Source: Stomorhina lunata
Taxonomy: Eukaryota > Arthropoda > Insecta > Diptera > Rhiniidae
Assembly (NCBI GenBank): GCA_933228675.1
Contig: OW121743.1
Location: forward strand, 89,961,498-90,025,497
Length of the DNA: 64,000 bases
Reading direction: 5' to 3'
A model generated the notes under the pieces. The model had not been told where the DNA came from, did not search any database, and was given only the letters and a program-made list of their open reading frames with translations. The translations under genes were made by a program, and so were the position numbers. Below are positions 35,499 through 47,685 of this stretch, one piece after another; the first letter of the stretch is position 1; each line of letters starts with the position of its first letter.

Positions 35499-36768
35499 AT
35501 ATTTTCATATTTGAGTCCATAAAAAACAATCATTGAAGTTCAAAAAATAATATAAATAATCCCTCATGATTTTTATTTCTTCGAAAAATGTGTATCGTTT
35601 TTCAATCCGATGAAAGTAAAATATAAAAAATCGTCTGGGATATTTATCAGTTCACAAAATAATTTTCATCTTTTTTCATCCGATGAAAGAAAAAATTTGA
35701 TAGAAAAAATTCAAATTTTATTTTTGTATTTGTCTTGGACGTTAAAATAACAATAAATTCAATTGTTGTTGCAAATTTTATGTTGAATTGGTTTTGTGCA
35801 ACAAATGGTCGTTGTCTAGATGCGTTTGAAATGTTAATTTTTTTTTTTAGAAATATCCTTGAAAAGCGATCCGATTCAAAGAAAACACTAATAGTTTCAT
35901 TAGGACTAATAGGTTTAACTTCGATGTCCTAGAATATATTCATACATTCATTGTTGAAAATTTTAAAATTTCAGAAATATTTTATTTTTTCTAAGTCAAG
36001 AAGTTAAAAAATAAAACAATAAAATATTTTTCTGTTCGGATATTTATCGTTAAAGATATTTAAAATTTTCATCATGAAGGATATTTATATTTATTCATCG
36101 ATCGAAATAAAAATAAATTTTCATCTGCAATCGGTCTCTGATTAAAAATTTTTTAGGTAAACTGAATATAAATATAAAAAAAATTTTATAAATTTTTAAA
36201 AACTTGTAAAATTTTAGAAAATTCCCCACAATTTCATTAATATGGGATTGTTTTATATAATTTTATTGAAATAATAATAAAATATAATTTTGTAACTGCA
36301 ATATTATTTCAAGATTTAAATTAATTTTTAAACAAATCATTTAAATAATTTCTAAAATTACAAACATAAAATTAAGAAAAATTTAATAAAAACTATTTTC
36401 TAAAAACAGAACCAAAAATTGCTTTAAATATATGTTTATTAATATTATTCTTAAAGATACTTAAAGAACTTTATATATAATTTTTAAACTAAATAATATA
36501 TATTAAAATAAATATATTGATTTTAATTTTCTTTAACAACATATAATTTTCGATGTTTTTATGTATAATCCACATGTAATTTTTTTAATGTATAATTTCC
36601 CACAAAAACAAAAAAATTTAAGATTACTTTGATTTACCTGACCACATTGTGTTTTTAGTATTTTCTGCTAATTTTAAAATGTCCGCTACAATAATCACAT
36701 GTTCTGTTATGTTATTAATTCCCAACTCCCTGTTAATATAATCCCGCCCACTGTTAAGTAAAGAATTC
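35499..36768. other. Central spacer of the foldback
   Basis: 1.27 kb of AT-rich DNA unlike the arms. A 65-codon frame at 35735-35932 has no recognisable motif. The arms stop at different phases of the unit: the left arm just after GGGAGGATTCCA, the right arm at CAACTCGCTCTG. The junctions are therefore not mirror images. Words like CTGTTAATATAATCCCGCCC just inside the right junction hint at a decayed unit. Confidence 0.7.
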
Positions 36769-39700
36769 CAAGCAACTCGCTCTGTTAGATATTCTTACAA
36801 TGGATCCTTATAGAAAACATCCTCAGCTACTCCCCGATACCTCATTAGTCCGCCCACGTTGCCTTGTTTTCATGGAATCTGGAATCCTCCCTAAACATAT
36901 TCCCACATATGAAATTTTTGAAAAATCTCAATAACTTCTACCAACTCGCTCTGTTAGATATTCTGACAATGGAGCCCTATAGAAAGCATCCGCAGCTACT
37001 TCCCGACATCTCATTTGTCCCCCCACGTTGTCTTGTTTCCAAGGAATCTGGAATCCTCCCTTAACATAGTCCCACATATGAAATTTTTGAAAAATCTCAA
37101 TAACTCCTACCAACTCGCTCTGTTAGATATTCTGACAATGGAAGCCTATAGAAAACATCCTTAGCTACTCCCCGATACCTCATTTGTCCCCCCACGTTGC
37201 CTTGTTTCCAAGGAATCTGGAATCCTCCCTTAACATAGTCCCACATATGAAATTTTTGAAAAATCTCAATAACTCCTACCAACTCGCTCTGTTAGATATT
37301 CTGACAATGGAACCCTATAGAAAACATCCTCAGCTACTCCCCGATACCTCATTTGTCCCCCCACGTTGCCTTGTTTTCAAGGAATCTGGAATCCTCCCTT
37401 AACATATTCCCACATATGAAATTTTTGAAAAGTCTCAATAACTCCTACCAACTCGCTCTGTTAGATATTCTGACAATGGAACCCTATAGAAAACATCCTC
37501 AGCTACTCCCCGATACCTCATTTGTCCCCCCACGTTGCCTTGTTTCCAAGGAATCTGGAATCCTCCCTTAACATAGTCCCACATATGAAATTTTTGAAAA
37601 ATCTCAATAACTCCTACCAACTCGCTCTGTTAGATATTCTGACAACGGAACCCTATAGAAAACATCCTCAGCTACTCCCCGATACCTCATTTGTCCGCCC
37701 ATGTTGCCTTGTTTCCAAGGAATCTGGAATCCTCCCTTAACATAGTCCCACATATGAAATTTTTGAAAAATCTCAATAACTCCTACCAACTCGCTCTGTT
37801 AGATATTCTGACAATTGAGCCCTATAGAAAACATCCTTAGCTACTCCCCGATACCTCATTAGTCCGCCCACGTTGCCTTGTTTCCATGGAATCTGGAATC
37901 CTCCCTTAACATATTCCCACATATGAAATTTTTGAAAAATCTCAATAACTCCTACCAACTCGCTCTGTTAGATATTCTGAAAATGGAAGCCTATAGAAAA
38001 CATCCTTAGCTACTCCCCGATACCTCATTTGTCCCCCCACGTTGCCTTGTTTCCAAGGAATCTGGAATCCTCCCTTAACATAGTCCCACATATGAAATTT
38101 TTGAAAAATCTCAATAACTCCTACCAACTCGCTCTGTTAGATATTCTGACAATGGAAGCCTATAGAAAACATCCTTAGCTACTCCCCGATACCTCATTTG
38201 TCCCCCCACGTTGCCTTGTTTCCAAGGAATCTGGAATCCTCCCTTAACATAGTCCCACATATGAAATTTTTGAAAAATCTCAATAACTCCTACCAACTCG
38301 CTCTGTTAGATATTCTGACAATGGAACCCTATAGAAAACATCCTCAGCTACTCCCCGATACCTCATTTGTCCCCCCACGTTGCCTTGTTTTCAAGGAATC
38401 TGGAATCCTCCCTTAACATATTCCCACATATGAAATTTTTGAAAAATCTCAATAACTCCTACCAACTCGCTCTGTTAGATATTCTGACAATAGAGCCCTA
38501 TAGAAAACATCCTTAGCTACTCCCCGATACCTCATTTGTCGCCCCACGTGGACTTGTTTCCAAGGAATCTGGAATCCTCCCTTAACATAGTCCCACATAT
38601 GAAATTTTTGAAAATTTTCAATAACTCCTACCAACTCGCTCTGTTAGATATTCTGACAATTGAGCCCTATAGAAAACATCCTTAGCTACTCCCCGATACC
38701 TCATTAGTCCGCCCACGTTGCCTTGTTTCCAAGGAATCTGGAATCCTCCCTTAACATATTCCCACATATGAAATTTTTGAAAAATCTCAATAACTCCTAC
38801 CAACTCGCTCTGTTAGATATTCTGACAATGGAGCCCTATAGAAAACATCCTCAGCTACTCCCAGATACCTCATTAGTCCGCCCACGTTGCCTTGTTTTCA
38901 TGGAATCTGGAATCCTCCCTTAACATATTCCCACATATGAAATTTTTGAAAAATCTCAATACCTCCTACCAACTCGCTCTGTTAGATATTCTGACAATGG
39001 AGCCCTATAGAAAACATCCTCAGCTACTCCCCGATACCTCATTAGTCCGCCCACGTTGCCTTGTTTTCATGGAATCTGGAATCCTCCCTTAACATAGTCC
39101 CACATATGAAATTTTTGAAAAATCTCAATAACTCCTACCAACTCGCTCTGTTAGATATTCTGACAATGGAACCCTATAGAAAACATCCTCAGCTACTCCC
39201 CGATACCTCATTTGTCCCCCCACGTTGCCTTGTTTCCAAGGAATCTGGAATCCTCCCTTAACATAGTCCCACATATGAAATTTTTGAAAATTTTCAATAA
39301 CTCCTACCAACTCGCTCTGTTAGATATTCTGACAAATGAGCCCTATAGAAAACATCCTCAGCTACTCTTCGATACCTCATTTGTCCCCCCACGTTGCGTT
39401 GTTTCCAAGGAATCTGGAATCCTCCCTTAACATAGTCCCACATATGAAATTTTTTAAAAATCTCAATAGCTCCTACCAACTCGCTCTGTTAGATATTCTG
39501 ACAATGGAACCCTATAGAAAACATCCTCAGCTACTCCCCGATACCTCATTTGTCCCCCCACGTTGCCTTGTTTCCAAGGAATCTGGAATCCTCCCTTAAC
39601 ATAGTCCCACATATGAAATTTTTGAAAAATCTCAATAACTCCTACCAACTCGCTCTGTTAGATATTCTGACAATGGAACCCTATAGAAAACATCCTCAGC

Positions 39701-41640
39701 TACTCCCCGATAGCTCATTTGTCCGCCCACGTTGCCTTGTTTCCAAGGAATCTGGAATCCTCCCTTAACATAGTCCCACATATGAAATTTTTGAAAAGTC
39801 TCAATAACTCCTACCAACTCGCTCTGTTAGATATTCTGACAATGGAACCCTATAGAAAACATCCTCAGCTACTCCCCGATACCTCATTTGTCCCCCCACG
39901 TTGCCTTGTTTCCAAGGAATCTGGAATCCTCCCTTAACATAGTCCCACATATGAAATTTTTGAAAAATCTCAATAACTCCTACCAACTCGCTCTGTTAGA
40001 TATTCTGACAACGGAACCCTATAGAAAACATCCTCAGCTACTCCCCGATACCTCATTTGTCCGCCCATGTTGCCTTGTTTCCAAGGAATCTGGAATCCTC
40101 CCTTAACATAGTCCCACATATGAAATTTTTGAAAAATCTCAACAACTCCTACCAACTCGCTCTGTTAGATATTCTGACAATGGAACCCTACAGAAAACAT
40201 CCTCAGCTACTCCCCGATACCTCATTTGTCCCCCCACGTTGCCTTGTTTCCAAGGAATCTGGAATCCTCCCTTAACATAGTCCCACATATGAAATTTTTG
40301 AAAAATCTCAATAACTCCTACTAACTCGCTCTGTTAGATATTCTGACAATGGAACCCTATAGAAAACATCCTCAGCTACTCCCCGATACCTCATTTGTCC
40401 CCCCACGTTGCCTTGTTTCCAAGGAATGTGGAATCCTCCCTTAACATAGTCCCACATATGAAATTTTTGAAAAATCTCAATAACTCCTACCAACTCGCTC
40501 TGTTAGATATTCTGACAATGGAACCCTATAGAAAACATCCTCAGCTACTCCCCGATACCTCATTTGTCCCCCCACGTTGCCTTGTTTCCAAGGAATCTGG
40601 AATCCTCCCTTAACATAGTCCCACATATGAAATTTTTGAAAAATCTCAATAACTCCTACTAACTCGCTCTGTTAGATATTCTGACAATGGAACCCTATAG
40701 AAAACATCCTCAGCTACTCCCCGATACCTCATTTGTCCCCCCACGTTGCCTTGTTTCCAAGGAATGTGGAATCCTCCCTTAACATAGTCCCACATATGAA
40801 ATTTTTGAAAAATCTCAATAACTCCTACCAACTCGCTCTGTTAGATATTCTGACAATGGAACCCTATAGAAAACATCCTCAGCTACTCCCCGATAGCTCA
40901 TTTGTCCGCCCACGTTGCCTTGTTTCCAAGGAATCTGGAATCCTCCCTTAACATAGTCCCACATATGAAATTTTTGAAAAGTCTCAATAACTCCTACCAA
41001 CTCGCTCTGTTAGATATTCTGACAATGGAACCCTATAGAAAACGTCCTTAGCTACTCCCCGATACCTCATTTGTCGCCCCACGTTGCCTTGTTTCCAAAG
41101 AATCTGGAATCCTCCCTTAACATAGTCCCACATATGAAATTTTTGAAAAATCTCAATAACTCCTACCAACTCGCTCTGTTAGATATTCTGACAATGGAAC
41201 CCTATAGAAAACATCCTCAGCTACTCCCCGATACCTCATTTGTCCGCCCACGTTGCCTTGTTTCCAAGGAATCTGGAATCCTCCCTTAACATAGTCCCAC
41301 ATATGAAATTTTTTTAAAATGCTAATAACTCCTAGCAACTCGCTCTGTTAAAGGTTCTGACTACAGGAGCTCATAGGAAACATCCTTAGCTACAACCGGA
41401 TACTATATTTGTCCGCCCACGTTGCCTTGTTTCCTGGGAACTGGCGATCCTCCCTTAGCATGATCTCACATTTGATATTTTAAAAAACTGTTAACAGCAC
41501 CTACCAACTCACTCTGTTATAGATTCTGACTATGGGTATCCATAGATAACATCCTCTCCTACAATCTGATGCCCCATTTGTCCGCCCAAGTTGCCTGGTT
41601 CACTGGTAATTCGAATTCCTTGTGTATTCCCTTTATTTTT
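36769..41640 (-). repeat. 169-bp tandem array, right arm
   Basis: About 27 units of the same 169-bp repeat in inverted orientation, followed outward by the same two divergent units as on the left (41330-41610). Unit variants mirror the left arm at the outer end. Units at 40984, 40815 and 40646 carry the same diagnostic changes as those at 31717, 31886 and 32055, in mirrored order. Further in, the order departs from strict mirror symmetry and the arm is about 620 bp longer, indicating later unequal exchange. Confidence 0.95.
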
Positions 41641-41757
41641 GGTTCTTAACAGAGCTATGTTAACTACATAACAGAGCTCTGTTAAAAACATTGGTTTGTG
41701 TCTAGGGTTTTAAATTTCAAATTTAACTTCACACACATAAAATTCTATCAACATACG

Positions 41758-43554
41758 ACTAGAAACTCCTTCCACAGACAAGAATTTCTGCTTATGCTCC
41801 AAAGTAACCCCTGAGGCTTAATGGTTTCTGCTTCATTATATTTTAACTTTTTTATTTTCTTTTTTTTTTTTGTATTCAGAAGTTGTTTTGTTTTTGGTTT
41901 TTAATTTTATTCTCTTTGCAACATGTAGTAACATGAAAGTTTTGTGTTTTTTTTTTCTATAGTTTGACCAACTTTTTCCTTGTGGTGCCGGGTTGCCTTT
42001 ATACGAAAAAGTGTATGATGTGTGTAAGATTATAAGTTTTGTTGCTGTTAATATTTAATATATGTGAGAATCCTTATAAAAAAATATTTTTGAAGTGTAT
42101 CTCAGTTAGTTTATGAGACCGAGCTTGTCTATCTTTATAACTAATATACATATACACGTATAAAAGTGTGTGTATCTGTATAAGATTCAGGAGATGAGGA
42201 GCATATTTTTAAATTAAACCAGAAATTCTTCATAATCAACATTTAGGAATGAATTTGCAAACTGTTGGCATAGAGTCTGGCAAAGTACTGGAATGGCAGT
42301 TAGAATGGAACACACACTTTAAGCCACAATTTATGGTTTAGAAACTGTTAGAAATCTGCTGTCAGAAACATTAGTGTACCGAAGGAAAAACAAAAAATTA
42401 CACAGATAATAAAAACGAAAGAAGCTTAGATATAATATTTTAAAGACCCAAAAGCTGTAAATGGGAAAGATATAAAAAAATCTCTATATGAATAGCTGGA
42501 ATGAAATGTCAGTAGTAGTATCTAGAATTTAATTAAAACCAAAAGCTAGATATTAAATATTACGAAAAAAATACATATATTTCTGCTGTATTTAACTGCT
42601 ATTTACATTATCTAGAGTACTTTGTTTTTACAAAAAAAACTCATATTTGCCACAAATTCATATGACATTTAAATTTACTCGGGCGACCTAGAAAAAAAAA
42701 ATACATTAAAATATCACAAAACTTAACAATTTGTAACTTAGCAATGGTCAGCAACTGTTTAAATTGAAAATTTAGTCTAAACTAAATACAACAGCTAAAC
42801 TGTATCTGAGTCAGTTGTTGTTTGTGACTGTTAAAATATTCATTTATATTTTCAATAATAATCCATAAGATACACACGTATTTTGTTAATCCGTTTACAT
42901 GTATTTTTTTGTATAATAAAAAAATGTATTTAATTCTTTTGTATTAAAGTTTTATAAACAAAACACATTGACAAAAGTACTTGTACGAATGTGGTCTGCA
43001 TTTTAAATTCGAATTTATTTAATTTTTATTATTTTTTAGAATTGTGTTTTTTTTTGTAAATACCCTACACTTTAGAAAAGCAAGTATGAAAATGGTCTTC
43101 ATTTGGAAAAAAAATGTATGACTATTATTTTTCGAAAGAAAAAATTTTTTTTTCGAAAAATTTTCAATAGAAATTTTTTTTCGAAAAATAGAAAAATTTG
43201 CGATAAAAAAATTTTCCTATAAAAAAAGTCTTCGATAAAAAAAATTTTCAATAAAAAAAATTTTCGATCAAAAATCCCAAATCTGTTACATTTATTTATT
43301 AATGAAACAGACCAATTTATTGAAAAATAGCCAAAAATTGTTTGCGGAGAAACCAAAATTCCTCGACGCTTTTCGATGGTTGGTTAGGCCATGACTTCAG
43401 GAGAATTATCCCCAATTTAGACAGATCGAAAACCTCGCATTAATACTTATTTGCAAACAAAACCTTTCAGAATTATGTTCATAAACTATAAGTAAAAGCG
43501 TAGATCATCGACTGAACAAAACACAAATAATTTTCAGTTGTCATCTTGCTTCAA
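41758..43554. other. AT-rich DNA right of the foldback
   Basis: No gene, RNA or transposon ends recognised. At 43120-43275 there is a decayed patch of satellite-like words (TTTTTTTTCGAAAAATTTTC, CGATAAAAAAA), an outlying remnant of block F. Confidence 0.5.
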
Positions 43555-45475
43555 AAAATTTCTATAGAAATATTTTGTAGAAAAAAAATTTCTATTGAAA
43601 TATTTTTTATAAAAATTTTTCTATAGAAAAATTTTCGATAAAAAAATTTTTCTATAGAAAAAATTTTCGATAAAAAAATTTTTCTATAGAAAAATTTTCG
43701 ATAAAAAAATTTTTCTATAGAAAAATTTTCGATAAAAAAATTTTTCTATAGAAAAATTTTCGATAAAAAAATTTTTCTATAGAAAAATTTTCGATAAAAA
43801 AATATTTCTATAGAAAAATTTTCGATAAAAAAATGTTTCTATAGAAAAATTTTCGATAAAAAAATTTTTCTATAAAAAAATTTTCGATAAAAAAATTTTT
43901 CTATAGAAAAATTTTCGATAAAAGAAAAATATCTTTAGAAAAATTTTCGATAAAAACATGTATCATTAGAAAATTTTTCTATAGAAAAATTTTCGCAAAA
44001 AAAGTCTTCTATAGACAAATTTTCGAAACAAAAAGTTTACTATAGAAAAATTTTCGATAAAAAAATTTTTCTATAGAAAAATTTTCGATAAAAAAATTTT
44101 TCTATAGAAAAATTTTCGATAAAAAAATTTTTCTATAGAAAAATTTTCGATAAAAAAATTTTTCTATAGAAAAATTTTCGATAAAAAAATTTTTCTATAG
44201 AAAAATTTTCGATAAAAAAATTTTTCTATAGAAAAATTTTCGATAAAAAAATTTTTCTATAGAAAAATTTTCGATAAAAAAATTTTTCTATAGAAAAATT
44301 TTCGATAAAAAAATTTTTCTATAGAAAAATTTTCGATAAAAAAATTTTTCTATAGAAATATTTTCGATAAAAAAATTTTTCTATAGAAATATTTTCGATA
44401 AAAAAATTTTTCTATAGAAAAATTTCCGATAAAAAAATTTTTCTATAGAAAAATTTCCGATAAAAAATTTTTCTATAGAAAAATTTCCGATAAAAAAATT
44501 TTTCTATAAAAAATTTTCGATAAAAAAATTTTTCTATAGAAAAATTTTCGATAAAAAAATTTTTCTATCGAAAAATTTTCGATAAAAAAATTTTTCTATA
44601 GAAAAATTTTCGATAAAAAAATTTTTCTATAGAAAAATTTTCGATAAAAAAAATTTTCGATAAAAAAATTTTTCTATAGAAAAATTTTCGATAAAAAATT
44701 TTTCTATAAAAAAAATTTTCGATAAAAATATTTAAATATATTATAAAAAAATTTTTCTATAGAAAAATTTTCGATAAAAAAATTTTTCTATAGAAAAATT
44801 TTCGATAAAAAAATTTTTCTATAGAAAAATTTTCGATAAAAAAATTTTTCTATAGAAAAATTTTCGATAAAAAAGTTTTTCTATAGAAAAATTTTCGATA
44901 AAAAAGTTTTTCTATAGAAAAATTTTCGATAAAAAAGTTTTTCTATAGAAAAATTTTCGATAAAAAAGTTTTTCTATAGAAAAATTTTCGATAAAAAAGT
45001 TTTTCTATAGAAAAATTTTCGATAAAAAAAATTTTTCTATAGAAAAATTATCGATAAAAAATTTTTATATAGAAAAATTTTCGATAAAGAAATTTTTCTA
45101 TAGAAAAATTTTCGATAAAGAAATTTTTCTATAGAAAAATTTTCGATAAAGAAATTTTTCTATAGAAAAATTTTCGATAAAGAAATTTTTTGATAAAAAA
45201 ATGTTTCTATAGAAAAATTTTGAATAAAAATATTTTTCTATAGAAAATTTTTAAATAAAAAATTTTTCTATAGAAAAATTTTCTGCAGAAAAATTTTCGT
45301 TAAAAAAATTTTTTTATAGAAAAATTTTCGTTAAAAAAATTTTTTTATAGAAAATTTTTCTATAGAAAAATTTTTCGATAGAAAAAAAATCCTATAGAAA
45401 AAAATAAAAAAAAATTTTGGATAAAAAATTTTTCTATAGAAAAATTTTCGATAAAAAAATTTGTCTATATAGGGG
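43555..45475. repeat. Palindromic AT satellite, block F
   Basis: About 60 units of 31 bp (TATAG at 44041 and 44072 and so on). The core TTTTTCTATAGAAAAA is joined by TTTTCGATAAAAAAA as in block D. Sub-families run in clusters: TTTCCGAT near 44420-44490, AAAAGTTTTTC near 44870-45005, CGATAAAGAAA near 45080-45185. Both edges are degenerate. Confidence 0.95.
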
Positions 45476-47685
45476 ATGTATAATATTGAGTGTAAATGTC
45501 TTAAAGTCATATAAAAGGCGAGAAAAACATTAAAGACTTCCAAGATCCATTCTAAGTACTTCATAAGCCGAAATATTCTTATACAGTAGAGTCCCGATGA
45601 TAAATAAAAGAAAAGATGAAGAAATAATTCAAACTTTTTTCTTTGGTAGACTTCCTAGGGCCCCAAAAGTTTTTATACAATGATTTTAGAAGTTTTCTTT
45701 ATCATTGTTTGGAGTTATCGTGATTCCACTGTATAATCTAATGAAAGAAATAAATATTAAATCACCATAAAAACCGACAAAAAACAACAATAAAAACAGG
45801 TAGAAAAATAACAAAAATAATAACATAAAAAAATCTGAAGAAATTAATGAAAGAGAGAAAAAAGTGAAATAAGGAAAACAAGAAATAATCAAGAAGAAAA
45901 AAAAGAATTAATAAAGAATAGAACACGCAAGCGTAAAAGCCAACAACACGGCGACCCGATTTGTATTCTTTGTCGTTGTTGGCATTTTCTGTTTTTTTTT
46001 TTGTATAAACGAACTCACGACTTACCGCCGCACCTCCGCAATGAGAGCATAAGCAATTAAATTGTAAAATGTTAAGACATAATTTCGATGGTGGTTCGAT
46101 CGACAAAAGGCAGAAGAGGTAAGAAAAAAAATTAACTACAAAATACCGGCTTAAAGGAGTTGAATTTTAAGAAAAGAGAGTAACTAAGTTACTGCACTCT
46201 TATTTACTCTCCTGATAAATCTAAAATTACAACAAGTTTTTTTTCTTTTCTTCATATGTGATTCCTTCAACCTGATCTTCATTAACATTTAAGTGTCTGT
46301 CTTCTTTTTAATGTGGTTGTTTCTTAATCTTCATTTACTTTTCAAATTGTTCATTATGATGTTAAATTTGTAGAGTGAATGATGTAGTCATCATCATTAT
46401 TACTTTGAACATTATTTAGGTATTCAAATCAAACTCTTTTTTTGTCAAGTCTCTCACTCTCAGCTCTAGTGAGCCGAAACCCCACAATTGGTTTAAGCCA
46501 CTCAACGTTTGTTTAAACGGCTTTAATTCAGTTGGTGTAAAGACGTGGTTGAAACACGCAAACGTTTCTAGCGGTTTAAGCGTCAATCGGTACAAACTCA
46601 GAATAAACCTTTTTTATTACATATAAATTGGAAAACGTTACAATTTTTTAGAATTCTTATAGAGTGGGAATAAAGAAAAAGTACTTCGTAAAGGTGTGAT
46701 TTTATTTTCTTAAAAAAAATTAAAAATTGTATTTAATTAGTGGCAAAAAGTTTTATTTCTAGAAAATCTTAAAATAAGATAAGAAAAAAGTGAAAAAAAT
46801 GTATTTAAATATTCTATGGAAAAGTACCATAAATGTTTTACATTCAAGTGAATAAAAGCAAATTTAAATAAAAAAAAAGTAAATATAAATGAAAGGAAGA
46901 AAGCAAGAAAGATACTAAAAGTGGCTGAAAGATTTTACTATATAAATGTAAACGTGGTTTTTAGTTGGCTGATGTCCAACTTTTGTTACCAGACTAGAAT
47001 TTTTTTTGTGTAATGTTGAAAAAGATTAAAAGTTGTATTGCTTTAAAAATTTGGTTTTTAAAAAGTTTTAAAGTTTTCGAGACTTTTGCCTACATTTTGT
47101 ATTAATGAGATAAAATTTCTGTAGAAAATATAATAAAATATTTTAGTGTTAAAATTTCACTAAAAAAGCTCCCTTTTAAAGGGAAATATTTTAGATTTTT
47201 TTTTTAGAAATTTCTCTATTAAAGAGATATTTCTTTTATAGCAAGTTTTTTGAAGAACAAATTTTAAAGAAATTTTTTTTAATGAAAATTTACTCTGTAA
47301 AACAGATTCATTTTTGTGTACAAAAGAAAAATTTTTTACTGAAAATTTTCAGTTAAAGAGACAAATTTTCGTTAGAAAATTTCTCATTTAAAGTGACTAA
47401 TTTCCTGTAGAAAAGTTATATTTTTAAGAAACAAAAGGAATTACTTTGAAGTCTAACTGTTTAATTTCGATGTATTAAAGCCCGCTATGTACAAAAACAA
47501 CCAAACATTTAAAATTCTTTGGATACGATTTTTATACCCTTCACCACCACAGGAAATAAGGTTTATTTTATTTCAAATATTCAATGTTTTCTGACCATTT
47601 AATAAAAATGGTATATTTTTAACATCTTCCATTTATTATGAATTTTTTGAAAATAAAAAATTTTAATTTGTATGTGTATAGAAAA
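45476..47685. other. AT-rich DNA with a few GC-richer islands
   Basis: Islands at about 45925-46130 and 46450-46610 are less AT-biased and contain splice-donor-like sequences: GAAGAG/GTAAGA on the plus strand at 46119, GCGGCG/GTAAGTC on the minus strand near 46025. They also contain an initiator-like TCAGTT at 46528-46533. None assembles into a convincing exon. The 114-codon minus frame at 45762-46106 is mostly T-rich DNA read as Phe/Leu. A 5' mini-me end (TATACCCTTCACCACC) sits alone near 47532. Between 47150 and 47410 there are diffuse satellite-like words. Confidence 0.45.

Larger units (their letters stand above)
31130..41757. mobile_element. Giant Foldback-like inverted-repeat structure
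   Basis: A 10.6-kb near-palindrome. Left arm about 31130-35498, centre about 35499-36768, right arm about 36769-41757. Both arms begin outside with the same ~250 bp, in inverted orientation: CGTATGTT at 31130 versus AACATACG at 41750, then GTGTGTGAAGTTAAATTTG, the perfect 16-bp palindrome TAACAGAGCTCTGTTA (31201-31216; 41669-41684), and an AAGGGAATACACAAGGAATT segment. They continue as tandem 169-bp repeats. Tandem-repeat-filled inverted arms around a small unique centre is the architecture of Drosophila Foldback elements. I found no clear TSD and no transposase, so the mobility claim is inference. Confidence 0.75.

Noticed and set aside
31717..41338. About 50 open frames of 61-72 codons in both directions across the 169-bp arrays
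   Set aside because: They restart once per unit, usually from TTG, overlap the next unit, shift frame because 169 is not divisible by 3, and occur equally on the opposite strand. They are repeat artefacts.
31130..41757. CRISPR-like array
   Set aside because: The repeats are tandem with no unique spacers, and the host DNA is clearly eukaryotic. The same applies to the 31-bp satellites, whose linkers are uniform within an array.
45762..46106. 114-codon minus-strand frame as a coding exon
   Set aside because: The second half is long Phe/Leu/Ser text from T-rich DNA. A donor-like GTAAGTC lies inside it near 46025, and no acceptor is visible upstream.
46088..46118. Short coding exon starting ATGGTGGTTCG and ending at the donor GTAAGA
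   Set aside because: Only ten codons, poor start context and no supporting downstream exon. Cannot be separated from chance.
46528..46546. Second core promoter: TCAGTT at 46528 and AGACGT at 46541
   Set aside because: The initiator and the DPE-like hexamer are only about 11 bp apart instead of +28, and the DPE position from the initiator (CGCAAA) does not match. The spacing is strict for function.
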